Source of the DNA: an uncultured Lachnospiraceae bacterium
Lineage (GTDB): Bacteria > Bacillota > Clostridia > Lachnospirales > Lachnospiraceae
Length of the DNA: 15,165 bases
Direction of reading: 5' to 3'
NCBI GenBank assembly: GCA_949935685.1
Contig: CATLGN010000013.1
Coordinates: 1 to 15,165 of the forward strand
Below are positions 1-7,113 of the stretch, piece by piece. The notes below the pieces were generated by a model. The model saw only the letters and a list, made by a program, of their open reading frames with translations. It was not told the origin of the DNA and made no database searches. The position numbers and the translations under genes were made by a program. Each line of letters opens with the position of its first letter. Position 1 is the first letter of the stretch.

Positions 1-317
1 TACAGGCTTCCGTTCTGTTTTTTGAGCGTTTTCACCATAAAACTGTTAATATACGGGCGATACGCATTCTCATTTACAAGCTGTACAACGTCATATCCCC
101 GAAACTTTCCTCTGGAACAGACAGGTTCAATCAGCTTATAATAAATCTTTTTGATCTTGCTTTTGTCCCCGGTGCGAAACAGGGGCATATCCGCACCCGG
201 AATCTGCTTCCAGCCATCCCCGTTCGCCGCCAGCGTCACATCCACGCCCAGCTCCTGCAGACCCTGTTTCAGATTCAGATAAAAGCCGCTGAACTCTCCG
301 ACCAGTAATACTCTCAT
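1..317 (-). CDS. Probable glycosyltransferase, N-terminal 105 residues; C-terminus outside window
   Basis: ATG at 315-317, 1 nt after the aminotransferase stop, with GGGAGAGG about 6 nt upstream. The frame stays open to the edge. The protein begins MRVLLVGEFSGFYLNLKQGL and continues with ELGVDVTLAANGDGWKQIPG. This is a GT-B-type N-terminal Rossmann half: a short strand, a loop that replaces the Gly-rich turn, a helix, and then the next strand. The [L]-[G]-E-[YF]-S start followed by N-G-D-G-[WF]-K is a pattern I associate with GT4-like enzymes in polysaccharide loci. FRGYDVVQLVNENAYRPY follows at about 76-93. Lying just after fdtB, it may transfer the 3-amino-3,6-dideoxy sugar, but the donor-binding domain is not in the window and this is inference. 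Confidence 0.7.
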   Translation of the reverse strand, partial: MRVLLVGEFSGFYLNLKQGLQELGVDVTLAANGDGWKQIPGADMPLFRTGDKSKIKKIYYKLIEPVCSRGKFRGYDVVQLVNENAYRPYINSFMVKTLKKQNGSL

Positions 318-318
318 T

Positions 319-1437
319 TTAAGCCTCTCCCGTTTCCTGTGGTCTCCATGCATTGATCCTGTCAGCCACATAAGTGATCTGCTCATCGGTAATGCCATAA
401 TACATAGGCAGACTGATCTCCTCATCCGCAATCATCTCTGCCAGCGGCAGAGAGCCTTTGGGCAGTTTCAGATCGGCATACGCCTCCTGCAGATGCATGG
501 CCGTCGGATAATGAATCGTCGTATTGATCCCCGCATCACACAGCCACTTCTCCAGCGCATCCCGCTGCCTTGTGCGTATCGCGAAAATATGCCAAACAGG
601 GTCGGCATACGCTGCCGTCTCCGGCAGCTTCACCGCCGAATTGCGTATCGCGTCACAATATCGCTGCGCCGCCCTTTTCCTCCACGCATTCCACCTGTCC
701 AGCTCCGGCAGCTTTACACGCAGAAACGCGGCCTGCAGCTCGTCCAGACGGGAATTTGTCCCCTGATAAATATGATGATATTTTCTGTCGGAACCATAAT
801 TAGCCAATATACGAATCCTATCCGCCAGCCGTTTATCGTTTGTCGTAACCGCCCCCGCATCTCCCAGCGCGCCCAGATTTTTCCCCGGATAAAAGCTGAA
901 AGCCGCCGCATCCCCCAGACTTCCGACTTTTCTTCCCTTATACAGCGCGCCGTGCGCCTGCGCGGCGTCTTCAATCACCCTCAGGCCATGCGCCTTTGCA
1001 ATCTCACAAATCCTGTCCATATCGCAGGGATGCCCGTACAAATGTACGGCAATCAAAGCCTTTGTGCGCTCTGTTATTTTCTCCCCGATTTTATCGCAAT
1101 CGATCGTATATGTCTCCGGATCCACTTCCACGAAAACCGGGACTGCCCCCACATAAGTAACCGCCAAAGCCGTGGCAATAAAGGTAGTGGCCGGTACAAT
1201 CACCTCATCGCCCGCCCCCACATCCATTCCCTGCAAAATCAAGCGAATAGCCTCCAGCCCGTTTCCCACGCCAACGCAGTATTGCGCATTGCAATACGCC
1301 GCGAAGCTTTCTTCAAACGCTTTGCGTTCCCCGCCGTCGATATACCATGCACGGCGATACACCCGGTCAAACGCGGCATACATCTCCCGCTCCAGTTCCC
1401 GCTGCATCGGCGTAAAATCATTGAACGGAACTTTCAT
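319..1437 (-). CDS. fdtB: DegT/DnrJ/EryC1-family sugar aminotransferase (FdtB/QdtB type)
   Basis: PLP-dependent transfer of an amino group to C3 of the 3-keto sugar made by the preceding enzyme, giving dTDP-Fuc3N or dTDP-Qui3N. 372 residues, normal length. It begins [17 protein letters not shown]. Motifs include [11 protein letters not shown] (58-68), [16 protein letters not shown] (78-93), [10 protein letters not shown] (131-140), [10 protein letters not shown] (155-164, Asp157 for the PLP ring nitrogen), [18 protein letters not shown] (180-197, Lys186 as the Schiff-base lysine), [11 protein letters not shown] and [12 protein letters not shown]. The pairing with a ketoisomerase through an ATGA overlap is the classic fdtA-fdtB arrangement and sets the specificity at C3. 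No N-acetyl- or N-formyltransferase (FdtC/QdtC type) follows within the window, so acylation of the amine is unproven. The next gene starts 1 nt downstream. Confidence 0.92.
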   Translation of the reverse strand: MKVPFNDFTPMQRELEREMYAAFDRVYRRAWYIDGGERKAFEESFAAYCNAQYCVGVGNGLEAIRLILQGMDVGAGDEVIVPATTFIATALAVTYVGAVPVFVEVDPETYTIDCDKIGEKITERTKALIAVHLYGHPCDMDRICEIAKAHGLRVIEDAAQAHGALYKGRKVGSLGDAAAFSFYPGKNLGALGDAGAVTTNDKRLADRIRILANYGSDRKYHHIYQGTNSRLDELQAAFLRVKLPELDRWNAWRKRAAQRYCDAIRNSAVKLPETAAYADPVWHIFAIRTRQRDALEKWLCDAGINTTIHYPTAMHLQEAYADLKLPKGSLPLAEMIADEEISLPMYYGITDEQITYVADRINAWRPQETGEA

Positions 1438-1874
1438 AACGGCTCTCCTTTCAGATATTCCTGCGCGATCTCACAATAATTCCGGTAATCACGAATATAA
1501 TCGGCCTCATTATAATGCTCGGAAGCCAATACGACCAAAACGCTGCCGGGAGAAAAGTCGTACATTTCGCGCCAGACCATAGGGCCGATATACAGTCCCT
1601 TTGCCGGATCATTCAAAGTAATCATCTGCTTTTCATACGGCGTGGATACGCTGATTGTCACCTTGCCGTTCAGGCACAGCAGAACCTGCTCTAACTGTCT
1701 GTGCGCATGAAAGCCCCGTATCGTATTTTCCGGCACCCGGGTCAGATAATAGATCCGCTTTATCACAAAGGGAATATCCCTGCCGCTTTCGATCGGCGTC
1801 AGATGTCCTGTCGGGCGCTCTTTATTTTTTTCGTCCACTATATCGTTGAACGCTATCATTTTAATGTTCATCAT
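1434..1874 (-). CDS. fdtA: dTDP-4-oxo-6-deoxy-glucose 3,4-ketoisomerase (FdtA/QdtA family)
   Basis: 146 residues, the usual size of this cupin enzyme. It shifts the keto group of dTDP-4-keto-6-deoxyglucose from C4 to C3, preparing it for amination. The core is strongly conserved: [15 protein letters not shown] (34-48), [18 protein letters not shown] (53-70, His56 and His58 corresponding to the catalytic cupin histidines), [17 protein letters not shown] and [15 protein letters not shown]. FdtA (giving the galacto product, for Fuc3N) and QdtA (gluco, for Qui3N) are close relatives. The overall text resembles FdtA of Aneurinibacillus, but the call between them is not firm. Two adjacent ATGs (1872-1874 and 1869-1871) can serve as start; the ribosome site is weak, fitting coupling to the upstream remnant. 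It overlaps the aminotransferase gene by 4 nt. RmlA/RmlB, which make its substrate, are not in the window. Confidence 0.9.
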   Translation of the reverse strand: MMNIKMIAFNDIVDEKNKERPTGHLTPIESGRDIPFVIKRIYYLTRVPENTIRGFHAHRQLEQVLLCLNGKVTISVSTPYEKQMITLNDPAKGLYIGPMVWREMYDFSPGSVLVVLASEHYNEADYIRDYRNYCEIAQEYLKGEPL

Positions 1875-1978
1875 TTTATTTCTCGTATCTCCCTGTTTTG
1901 CATTACCAGTGTCCCATAATATACCTGCTCATACTCCTGCGGAAATCCGAGGCCATACGTCGTACTGCAGTCGATCTG
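1871..1978 (-). pseudogene. Probable 3' remnant of a lost gene (CotH-tail-like?), coupled to fdtA
   Basis: This 131-nt gap is the only one in the operon above 30 nt. Within it an open stretch of 35 codons reads QIDCSTTYGLGFPQEYEQ and continues to [17 protein letters not shown]. It ends in a TGA (1871-1873) that overlaps the fdtA ATG as ATGA, exactly as genuine neighbours overlap here. It is closed upstream by TAA (1979-1981) and has no start codon with a ribosome site, so it cannot be expressed alone. The TYGLG and M-Q-N pieces resemble TYGVG and M-E-N in the C-terminal tail of the CotH-like protein at the other end of the window. This suggests the tail of a similar gene cut away by recombination. 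The reading frame and coupling are seen directly; the CotH relation is a weak inference. Confidence 0.42.
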
Positions 1979-2005
1979 TTAATCGTCTTCTTTCATAACG
2001 AATCA

Positions 2006-3055
2006 TTATGAGCATATCCATGCACGCCACAGATCCGCAACCTTTTCTTCCGCAAACGTCTCCCGGATTTTTGCCCCATTTCTGCCAAGACGGTCCGCAA
2101 GCGCCCGATCGCCCGCCGCTTTTTCCATAGCCTTCCGCAGCGCGAATGCGTTATTCACCGGCACAAGCAGTCCATTGATTCCGTTCCGGATGCAGAGCGC
2201 GCTGCCGCCGATCGGGCAATCCGTCGAAATACAGGGAAGTCCCAACGCCATCGCCTCCATCAGCGAGTTGGAAATTCCCTCGTAGTCGGAGGACAGCACA
2301 TACATACCATATGTCCTTATCATTTCCAGAATATCGCTTCGAAATCCCTCAAAAACAACAAATCGCTCTATTTTTAATTCCGCAGCCCTGCTTTTTAACG
2401 CCTGCTCCAGAGAGCCCTTTCCGAATATATGCAGTGTATAATCCGGGAAACACCGATGGAAGCCTGCAAACGCTTCCAGCAAAAGCATATGATTCTTCTG
2501 CGGTTCCAGTCTGCCCGCCGCCGCTATTTTGTGCTCCCGCTCCCCTGTGAAAACCGCCGGCAGCTCAGCCCGAACAGGGTTGGGAATGACAATGCTTTTT
2601 TTTCGTATTCCGGCCGGGAAACAGCCCCGGGCCTGTTTCGTCTGAAACACAAATCCCTGTCCGAACGCGTACACCAGATTGCGCAGCCTCCGATACGAAC
2701 ACCGGTGGGGATCATTGCGCTCCGACACAATCACCCGGTTTTTCAGGCCCAGTGCGGCAATGATCGTAAAGAGATTCATCGATGTGCTGAACGAAACAAT
2801 CTTACTGTCAGGATGCGCCCGAAAATACCGCCGCATCCGAAGCAGCCTTTTGATCTGTATGGCCGGATTGCCGTGGGAAGCCTGTCCGATCACGCAAAGG
2901 CGGACATGCTTATGCAGCGGATAAACGCATTCATCTCCCGCTGTCATCAGTATCGTAACGTCATCGCCCAACATCGCAAAACGGTTCGCCAGCGTCGCAA
3001 TCACCCGCTCGGCGCCGCCTCCGTGGAGCGCGGATGTAACAAAAATGATTTTCAT
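2006..3055 (-). CDS. Glycosyltransferase family 4 (GT-B fold, retaining)
   Basis: 349 residues. It starts MKIIFVTSALHGGGAERVIA; the G-G-G-A-E-R-V loop is typical of GT4 enzymes, including many HexNAc transferases. The N-terminal domain contains VSERNDPH (109-116). The C-terminal domain has AAAGRLEPQKNHMLLLEAF (178-196), HIFGKGSLEQAL (209-220) and SSDYEGISNSLMEAMALGLP, with the E-x7-E pair Glu259/Glu267, then the STDCPIGG loop. The ATG has GGAGAA 8 nt upstream, in the 22-nt gap after the HAD gene. The gene ends TAA followed at once by TGA (2003-2005). It is followed by the only sizeable gap in the operon, so its 3' end may mark a recombination joint. Substrate unknown. Confidence 0.92.
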   Translation of the reverse strand: MKIIFVTSALHGGGAERVIATLANRFAMLGDDVTILMTAGDECVYPLHKHVRLCVIGQASHGNPAIQIKRLLRMRRYFRAHPDSKIVSFSTSMNLFTIIAALGLKNRVIVSERNDPHRCSYRRLRNLVYAFGQGFVFQTKQARGCFPAGIRKKSIVIPNPVRAELPAVFTGEREHKIAAAGRLEPQKNHMLLLEAFAGFHRCFPDYTLHIFGKGSLEQALKSRAAELKIERFVVFEGFRSDILEMIRTYGMYVLSSDYEGISNSLMEAMALGLPCISTDCPIGGSALCIRNGINGLLVPVNNAFALRKAMEKAAGDRALADRLGRNGAKIRETFAEEKVADLWRAWICS

Positions 3056-3077
3056 AGGAAAAATTCTCCATATTTGT

Positions 3078-3773
3078 TTATTTTAGCATTATATGGTCTA
3101 AATTACAATCGTTTATGTCGGTTCTTTTACCACACTGTCTGGCAATCTGCCGCCTTACCCACGGCATCTGCTTCAAAATCAGGTAATCCATACCCACATT
3201 CTGTGCAGCGACCCCGTCTTTTTCCATTCGGTCCCCGATCAGCAGGCACTCCTGCGCTGCGCAGCCTGTTATTTTCATTATGTTTTCCATTGCCCTCCTG
3301 TCAGGCTTCGCATATCCGACCTCCCTGTCAACGGAACTGAAAACAAAATCCGCCGTAAGCCCCAGTGTTTCCACCTTCTCTCTGGCAGGATAATCGGAAT
3401 AAACCACAGTCTGTACTCCCTGTGCATGTAGGCTGTTCAGCATACGAATAAGCCGGCGGTCTCTGAAATACGCTAAAAAACGCAGGGGATAGCGCTGCAT
3501 CCATCGATCCGTAATCTGCTTTACATAATCTTCCGATACGTTCCACTTTATCGCAATCTGCCGGTACTGCTCTTTTTCCGGGTTATCCGCATCCGGCAGC
3601 CCTGTCTCCCGCAGTTTTCGAAAGTCCCGCAGTATAAACAGTTCTCTGTAACGGCGCATATGGAACAGATAATAGCATGCCAGCGAGACGGCCATGCACA
3701 GCCGAACCGGGAATTGGTAATACAGCGTTCCATCCACATCAATAAACAGTGCACGATATTTTTTATTTTCCAT
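3078..3773 (-). CDS. HAD-superfamily phosphatase
   Basis: 231 residues, soluble. Motif I is IDVDGT (Asp12 nucleophile, Asp14 acid/base), motif II is VVYSDYP (Ser126), motif III is the AKPD Lys156, and motif IV is LLIGDRMEKDG (Asp181, Asp186). All catalytic residues are present. The cap is a helical insert between residues ~18 and ~115. It contains a hydrophobic patch (FPVRLCMAVSLACYYLF, 21-37) that might dock at the membrane. It begins 14 nt after the UbiA-family gene, with AGAGGTG in front of the ATG. By analogy with the phosphatase step after DPPR synthase in mycobacteria, a likely substrate is polyprenyl-phosphoryl-5-phosphoribose, giving polyprenyl-P-ribose. That substrate is inference; HAD enzymes are broad, and a generic sugar-phosphate phosphatase remains possible. 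Confidence 0.85.
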   Translation of the reverse strand: MENKKYRALFIDVDGTLYYQFPVRLCMAVSLACYYLFHMRRYRELFILRDFRKLRETGLPDADNPEKEQYRQIAIKWNVSEDYVKQITDRWMQRYPLRFLAYFRDRRLIRMLNSLHAQGVQTVVYSDYPAREKVETLGLTADFVFSSVDREVGYAKPDRRAMENIMKITGCAAQECLLIGDRMEKDGVAAQNVGMDYLILKQMPWVRRQIARQCGKRTDINDCNLDHIMLK

Positions 3774-3787
3774 GGCCGCACCTCTTT

Positions 3788-4723
3788 TTAACGGATTGCA
3801 ATCAGCGTATTGTCGAGCAAATCCGCCAGAATCGGAATATCCACCTTTAAAAGAACAAGCATCAGGATGATAAGAAACGCCAGATAAATCATCAGTTTCC
3901 GCTCCCGGAATAATTTCTCAGGTTTTTGTACGGCAGAATCTTCCTTAAAGCTGATCGCCAGATACATGCAGAACAGGCCGCAGAGAACCGGAAATGCCAG
4001 CAAGAGTTCAATCCGATATTTAATCATAAACGTCCCGAGCATAAAAACCGAACAGATCGCATAAAAAAACGCCGACACAAGCAGAGAATTTTCCGTATAA
4101 TACGAAAAGGATTTCCGGTACTTTCCCGCAAGCGCGGGATCACCGATCATACGATACTCCGCATACCGTTTTACCGCCATCAAATACGCGCCCGCCATCC
4201 AGTATCCAATCACAATACTTGCCGGCGGCAGATACCGGTTTGTCACAATAAACCATCCAAGCATAAGCCGGATTGCATTGTTGACGGATTCGGACAGCAC
4301 ATCCAGATAAGGCAGATCTTTTGTCCGAAACGGTTTCACGTTATAGAGCACCCCCATCAGCAGGAGAATCGCTTCCATGCCGGCAAAGTAACCTGACACT
4401 GTGAAAGAAAGCCCCATGCCCAGCGCGATCAGAAACAGATACTCCAGCAGCACGATGCTGCCTTTAACATTTTCTTCGACCACAGGCCGGTATTTCTTTG
4501 TCGGATGGTACTTGTCAAACTCGGCGTCCAGCCATTCATTGATCACATAATTGGCCGATGCGACAAAGCAGGTAGCCAGAAAGCCCAGCACCAGCTTGGG
4601 CATGATTTCCGCGCCAAAGGCTTCGTTTTCCCCCGCTAAGAGCAGGGCAACCACCATTCCCGGAATGATAAACATATTTTTGGTCCAATGATCCGGCCGG
4701 GCAATCTTAATATACTTTTTCAT
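3788..4723 (-). CDS. UbiA-family prenyltransferase, polyprenyl-phosphate phosphoribosyltransferase (DPPR synthase-like)
   Basis: 311 residues, about eight or nine membrane helices. It starts MKKYIKIARPDHWTKNMF (R-P-x-x-W-x-K-N is typical). The first Asp-rich motif is NEWLDAEFD (Asn62, Asp66, Asp70) followed by KYHPTKKYRP (71-80). The second region is YNVKPFRTKDLPYLDVLSE (127-145), then KRYAEYR (185-191) and RKSFSYYT (203-210). H-P-T-K-[KR]-[YF]-R-P, K-R-Y-A-E and R-K-S-x-x-x-Y-T match mycobacterial DPPR synthase Rv3806c (from memory) rather than quinone or heme UbiA enzymes. Such enzymes transfer 5-phosphoribose from PRPP to polyprenyl phosphate. The HAD phosphatase 14 nt downstream would remove the 5-phosphate, as a phosphatase step does in mycobacteria. 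The start at 4721-4723 is chosen because GAGGAG (4731-4736) is 7 nt away; the ATG at 4736-4738 overlaps that site. Confidence 0.85.
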   Translation of the reverse strand: MKKYIKIARPDHWTKNMFIIPGMVVALLLAGENEAFGAEIMPKLVLGFLATCFVASANYVINEWLDAEFDKYHPTKKYRPVVEENVKGSIVLLEYLFLIALGMGLSFTVSGYFAGMEAILLLMGVLYNVKPFRTKDLPYLDVLSESVNNAIRLMLGWFIVTNRYLPPASIVIGYWMAGAYLMAVKRYAEYRMIGDPALAGKYRKSFSYYTENSLLVSAFFYAICSVFMLGTFMIKYRIELLLAFPVLCGLFCMYLAISFKEDSAVQKPEKLFRERKLMIYLAFLIILMLVLLKVDIPILADLLDNTLIAIR

Positions 4724-4724
4724 C

Positions 4725-6053
4725 TCATATCTCCTCATATGTGCTTATGTCTCTTCCAAATAACCGGCTATGCCGCCAACTGCCCGCCATTCCCAGTATG
4801 ACAAGCGGCAGGAAGGCGAACCGATACCGTGAATTTCCCAGTGACGCCGTTGCGGCCATAAGATACATGCATAGCAACAAAATTCCCCAGTCAATTCCCT
4901 TCTGTCGCTTCAGACTGCCCAAAAAACCGGCCGCATATAAGAGATATACAGACGCCAGCGTCAAAACCGTAATGCCGGAAAGACACTTTCGCAGCATGCC
5001 GGAATGAAACACAGTCTCAAAGTATTTCCCGTCCGCCCGGAACAAAAGATGCAGCAATCCTTCCACATTCATCATAAAATAACCGGCCATATGAGAAAAA
5101 ACGTATTCGTTCCCGATTGCCTTTTCCTTCCCGGCAACGTCCATATCCCATAAGTCGGCATCCGAATAGGAAATCTCATATCGGTTCCGCAATTCCTCAT
5201 GAAACTGCCCAAGTGCTTGCTCCCCGCTGATTCCCTCAACCCTGACTTTCAGCTCCGGACCGTCCCAACGGAAAAACTGCACATACCGGATATTGGAAAA
5301 CAGAAAATATCCCGTTTCTCTGTAATTCCGCAAAGACCAGCCTCCAAACAGACAGACAAATGCGAGGAGGTAACATATGCATGGCTTCCAGTCAATCTTT
5401 TTCAGCAGTGCCCCCGCCGTCAGCAGCAGACACAGCAGGATATTCCAATACATCAGGGTCGGTTTCACCAGCAGAGCCAGATTGATACATATCGCTCCCA
5501 GACATCCGAATACACTTCTTTTTTTATTTATTCCATATATCACACACCATACCGAAAACACAATCAGAAATCCAAATACTATATCCGGTAAAATGCAGAT
5601 CGCAAAGACGGCATGTGAAAATTCGAGTGTATATAGCAGCATACACAAAATACCGGCGCCGCGTTTCCCTGTCAGCAAAACGGCTCCATGGTACAGTATA
5701 AGAGAAACGCCGGCCGCCAAAACGCACTGTATCACCGCTGTGGCAACATCCCCGCCACCGGCCGCATACACAGCGGCCAGAAAAAGCGGATACCCGGGCG
5801 TCCGAAAGATCATGGGATGCGTATCATCCACAAGCATTTTCCCCTGTTCGAGAAATGTTTGCGCCGGGATGGTATAGCCTGACGTATCGTCCTGCCAATA
5901 CAGTTCCCCGTTGCTGCAGACAAGAAAACCGCCCAGTATGATTATCTGCGCGAGCAGGAGTACCCCCACAGCCGTGTACGCCGTTTTCTTTCGCTGTAAA
6001 ACCGCCATAACTTTTACCAAGAAATGTTTCACCCGCAGTCCCATATTTCCCAT
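4725..6053 (-). CDS. Polytopic GT-C glycosyltransferase, GT39/ArnT-like
   Basis: 442 residues with roughly nine or ten hydrophobic helices. After the first helix comes a predicted outer loop with YWQDDTSGYTIPAQTFLEQG (Asp55-Asp56), then FRTPGYPLFLAAVY (83-96). This D-x-x-x-Y ... R-x-P-G-Y-P-L-F-L-A arrangement is the N-terminal signature of GT39/ArnT-type enzymes, which use polyprenyl-phosphate sugars on the outer side of the membrane. A large hydrophilic segment of about 90 residues in the second half (from about RNYRETGYF) would also face outside. It is followed, with a 1-nt gap, by a UbiA-type polyprenyl-phosphate pentose gene and then a HAD phosphatase, so the donor may be a polyprenyl-phosphate pentose (inference). 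The start is uncertain: ATG 6051-6053 has a G-rich SD very close to it; ATG 6042-6044 would also fit that SD and gives a protein three residues shorter. Confidence 0.82.
   Translation of the reverse strand: MGNMGLRVKHFLVKVMAVLQRKKTAYTAVGVLLLAQIIILGGFLVCSNGELYWQDDTSGYTIPAQTFLEQGKMLVDDTHPMIFRTPGYPLFLAAVYAAGGGDVATAVIQCVLAAGVSLILYHGAVLLTGKRGAGILCMLLYTLEFSHAVFAICILPDIVFGFLIVFSVWCVIYGINKKRSVFGCLGAICINLALLVKPTLMYWNILLCLLLTAGALLKKIDWKPCICYLLAFVCLFGGWSLRNYRETGYFLFSNIRYVQFFRWDGPELKVRVEGISGEQALGQFHEELRNRYEISYSDADLWDMDVAGKEKAIGNEYVFSHMAGYFMMNVEGLLHLLFRADGKYFETVFHSGMLRKCLSGITVLTLASVYLLYAAGFLGSLKRQKGIDWGILLLCMYLMAATASLGNSRYRFAFLPLVILGMAGSWRHSRLFGRDISTYEEI
4731..4736 (-). promoter_or_regulatory. Ribosome binding site deciding the UbiA-family start
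   Basis: GAGGAG is 7 nt before the ATG at 4721-4723. It lies within the last codons of the GT-C gene, whose TGA (4725-4727) ends 1 nt before the start codon. The alternative ATG at 4736-4738 overlaps this site and so could not use it. Confidence 0.7.
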
Positions 6054-6063
6054 CCCCCCTCTT

Positions 6064-7113
6064 TCAACGCATCACTCGCCGGTAAAGCTCCAAAAGCCGC
6101 CGCACACTCTCCTGGATGTCGAACTCTCTCCTGATCTTCTCCGCCGCGCATTCGCCGAGGCGGCTGCGCAGCTCCCTGTCCTCCAGCACCTTATCGAGCA
6201 GTTCTCCCAGCCGGCGCACATCCCCCGCCTCACACAGAAGACCGTTTTCACCGTCCGCAATCAGATGCGGAATCCCGCCCGCATAGGTGGAAACCACGGC
6301 CATGCCGTACGACATCGCCTCCAGAACGGACATCGGCATTCCCTCATGATAAGAGGGCAGTACATAGACGCTGCATGTCTTCAGCAGCCGCTGCTTTTCC
6401 CGGCCTCTGACCCATCCGCAGAATGTCACCTGCTCTGCAATCCCCTTCGCCCGGCAGAGCCGTTCCGCCTGTTCCCGCTCGCCGTCGCCGCAGAAATAAA
6501 TATGCGCGTCCGGGTATCTGGCAAAGACGGCAGGCAGCGCCTCAATCAAATCATAGGTTCCCTTTCTCTGTCCCAGAATCCCCAGAAAAAGCATGTTCCG
6601 GTTCGTATAGTCTTTCCGGTACGGCCCGGGAATGCGGACGGCATTATAGATGACCTCTATCTTATCCGCCGTACAAATATACCTGGCCAGAAATGCTTTC
6701 CAGTCATCCGAAAGCGCGATCACACGGTCGGCCATCGCAAATATTCTGCGCACCTGTCGTTTCTGTCTGTCATTACAGCGCTCCCGGTAAAACAAATCAA
6801 ACGTACTGCCGTGCATATGAATCACGATCTTTTTCCCTTCCCGGTACGCTTTGCGGATAAAGACCGCTTTCCGGTAAAAGCTGTTGTCCGACGACATATG
6901 CACATGCAGAATATCCGCCTTCCGAATCAGCGTTTCAAAGCGGATGCGGGCCCTTGCCGCCACCGCCAGCTTTTTGATTTTGTTTCCGTCCTCCATTGTC
7001 GGCAGATAGGTCAGATCACATTGTTTGTCCAGCCCCGCCGCATAATAGCTGTTTACCACGGAAGATACGCCGCCGCGCACATCCCGTCCCGCGCCTATCA
7101 TCAATACGTTCAT
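6064..7113 (-). CDS. Glycosyltransferase family 4 (GT-B fold, retaining)
   Basis: 349 residues. It begins MNVLMIGAGRDVRGGVSSVV; the Gly-Gly-Val-Ser/Ala turn is the acceptor-side loop common in GT4. HVHMSSDNSFYRK (70-82) and VIHMHGSTFD (97-106) follow in the N-terminal domain. The C-terminal domain has FLGILGQRKGTYDLIEALP (176-194), YFCGDGERE and SYHEGMPMSVLEAMSYG, with the full E-x7-E pair Glu257/Glu265 that contacts the nucleotide sugar. The start ATG overlaps the SGNH stop as ATGA, with GGAGAG upstream at good spacing. It is a soluble enzyme expected at the inner membrane face, building the repeat unit on a lipid carrier. The specific sugar cannot be told. Confidence 0.92.
   Translation of the reverse strand: MNVLMIGAGRDVRGGVSSVVNSYYAAGLDKQCDLTYLPTMEDGNKIKKLAVAARARIRFETLIRKADILHVHMSSDNSFYRKAVFIRKAYREGKKIVIHMHGSTFDLFYRERCNDRQKRQVRRIFAMADRVIALSDDWKAFLARYICTADKIEVIYNAVRIPGPYRKDYTNRNMLFLGILGQRKGTYDLIEALPAVFARYPDAHIYFCGDGEREQAERLCRAKGIAEQVTFCGWVRGREKQRLLKTCSVYVLPSYHEGMPMSVLEAMSYGMAVVSTYAGGIPHLIADGENGLLCEAGDVRRLGELLDKVLEDRELRSRLGECAAEKIRREFDIQESVRRLLELYRRVMR

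Noticed and set aside
1979..1996. Micro-ORF MKEDD in the 1875-2005 gap
   Set aside because: Only five codons with no Shine-Dalgarno sequence; more likely chance next to the remnant, although a leader role cannot be formally excluded.
3056..3077. AT-rich gap after the HAD gene as a possible terminator or promoter
   Set aside because: No inverted repeat and no -35/-10 pair at proper spacing; it contains the ribosome site of the next gene.
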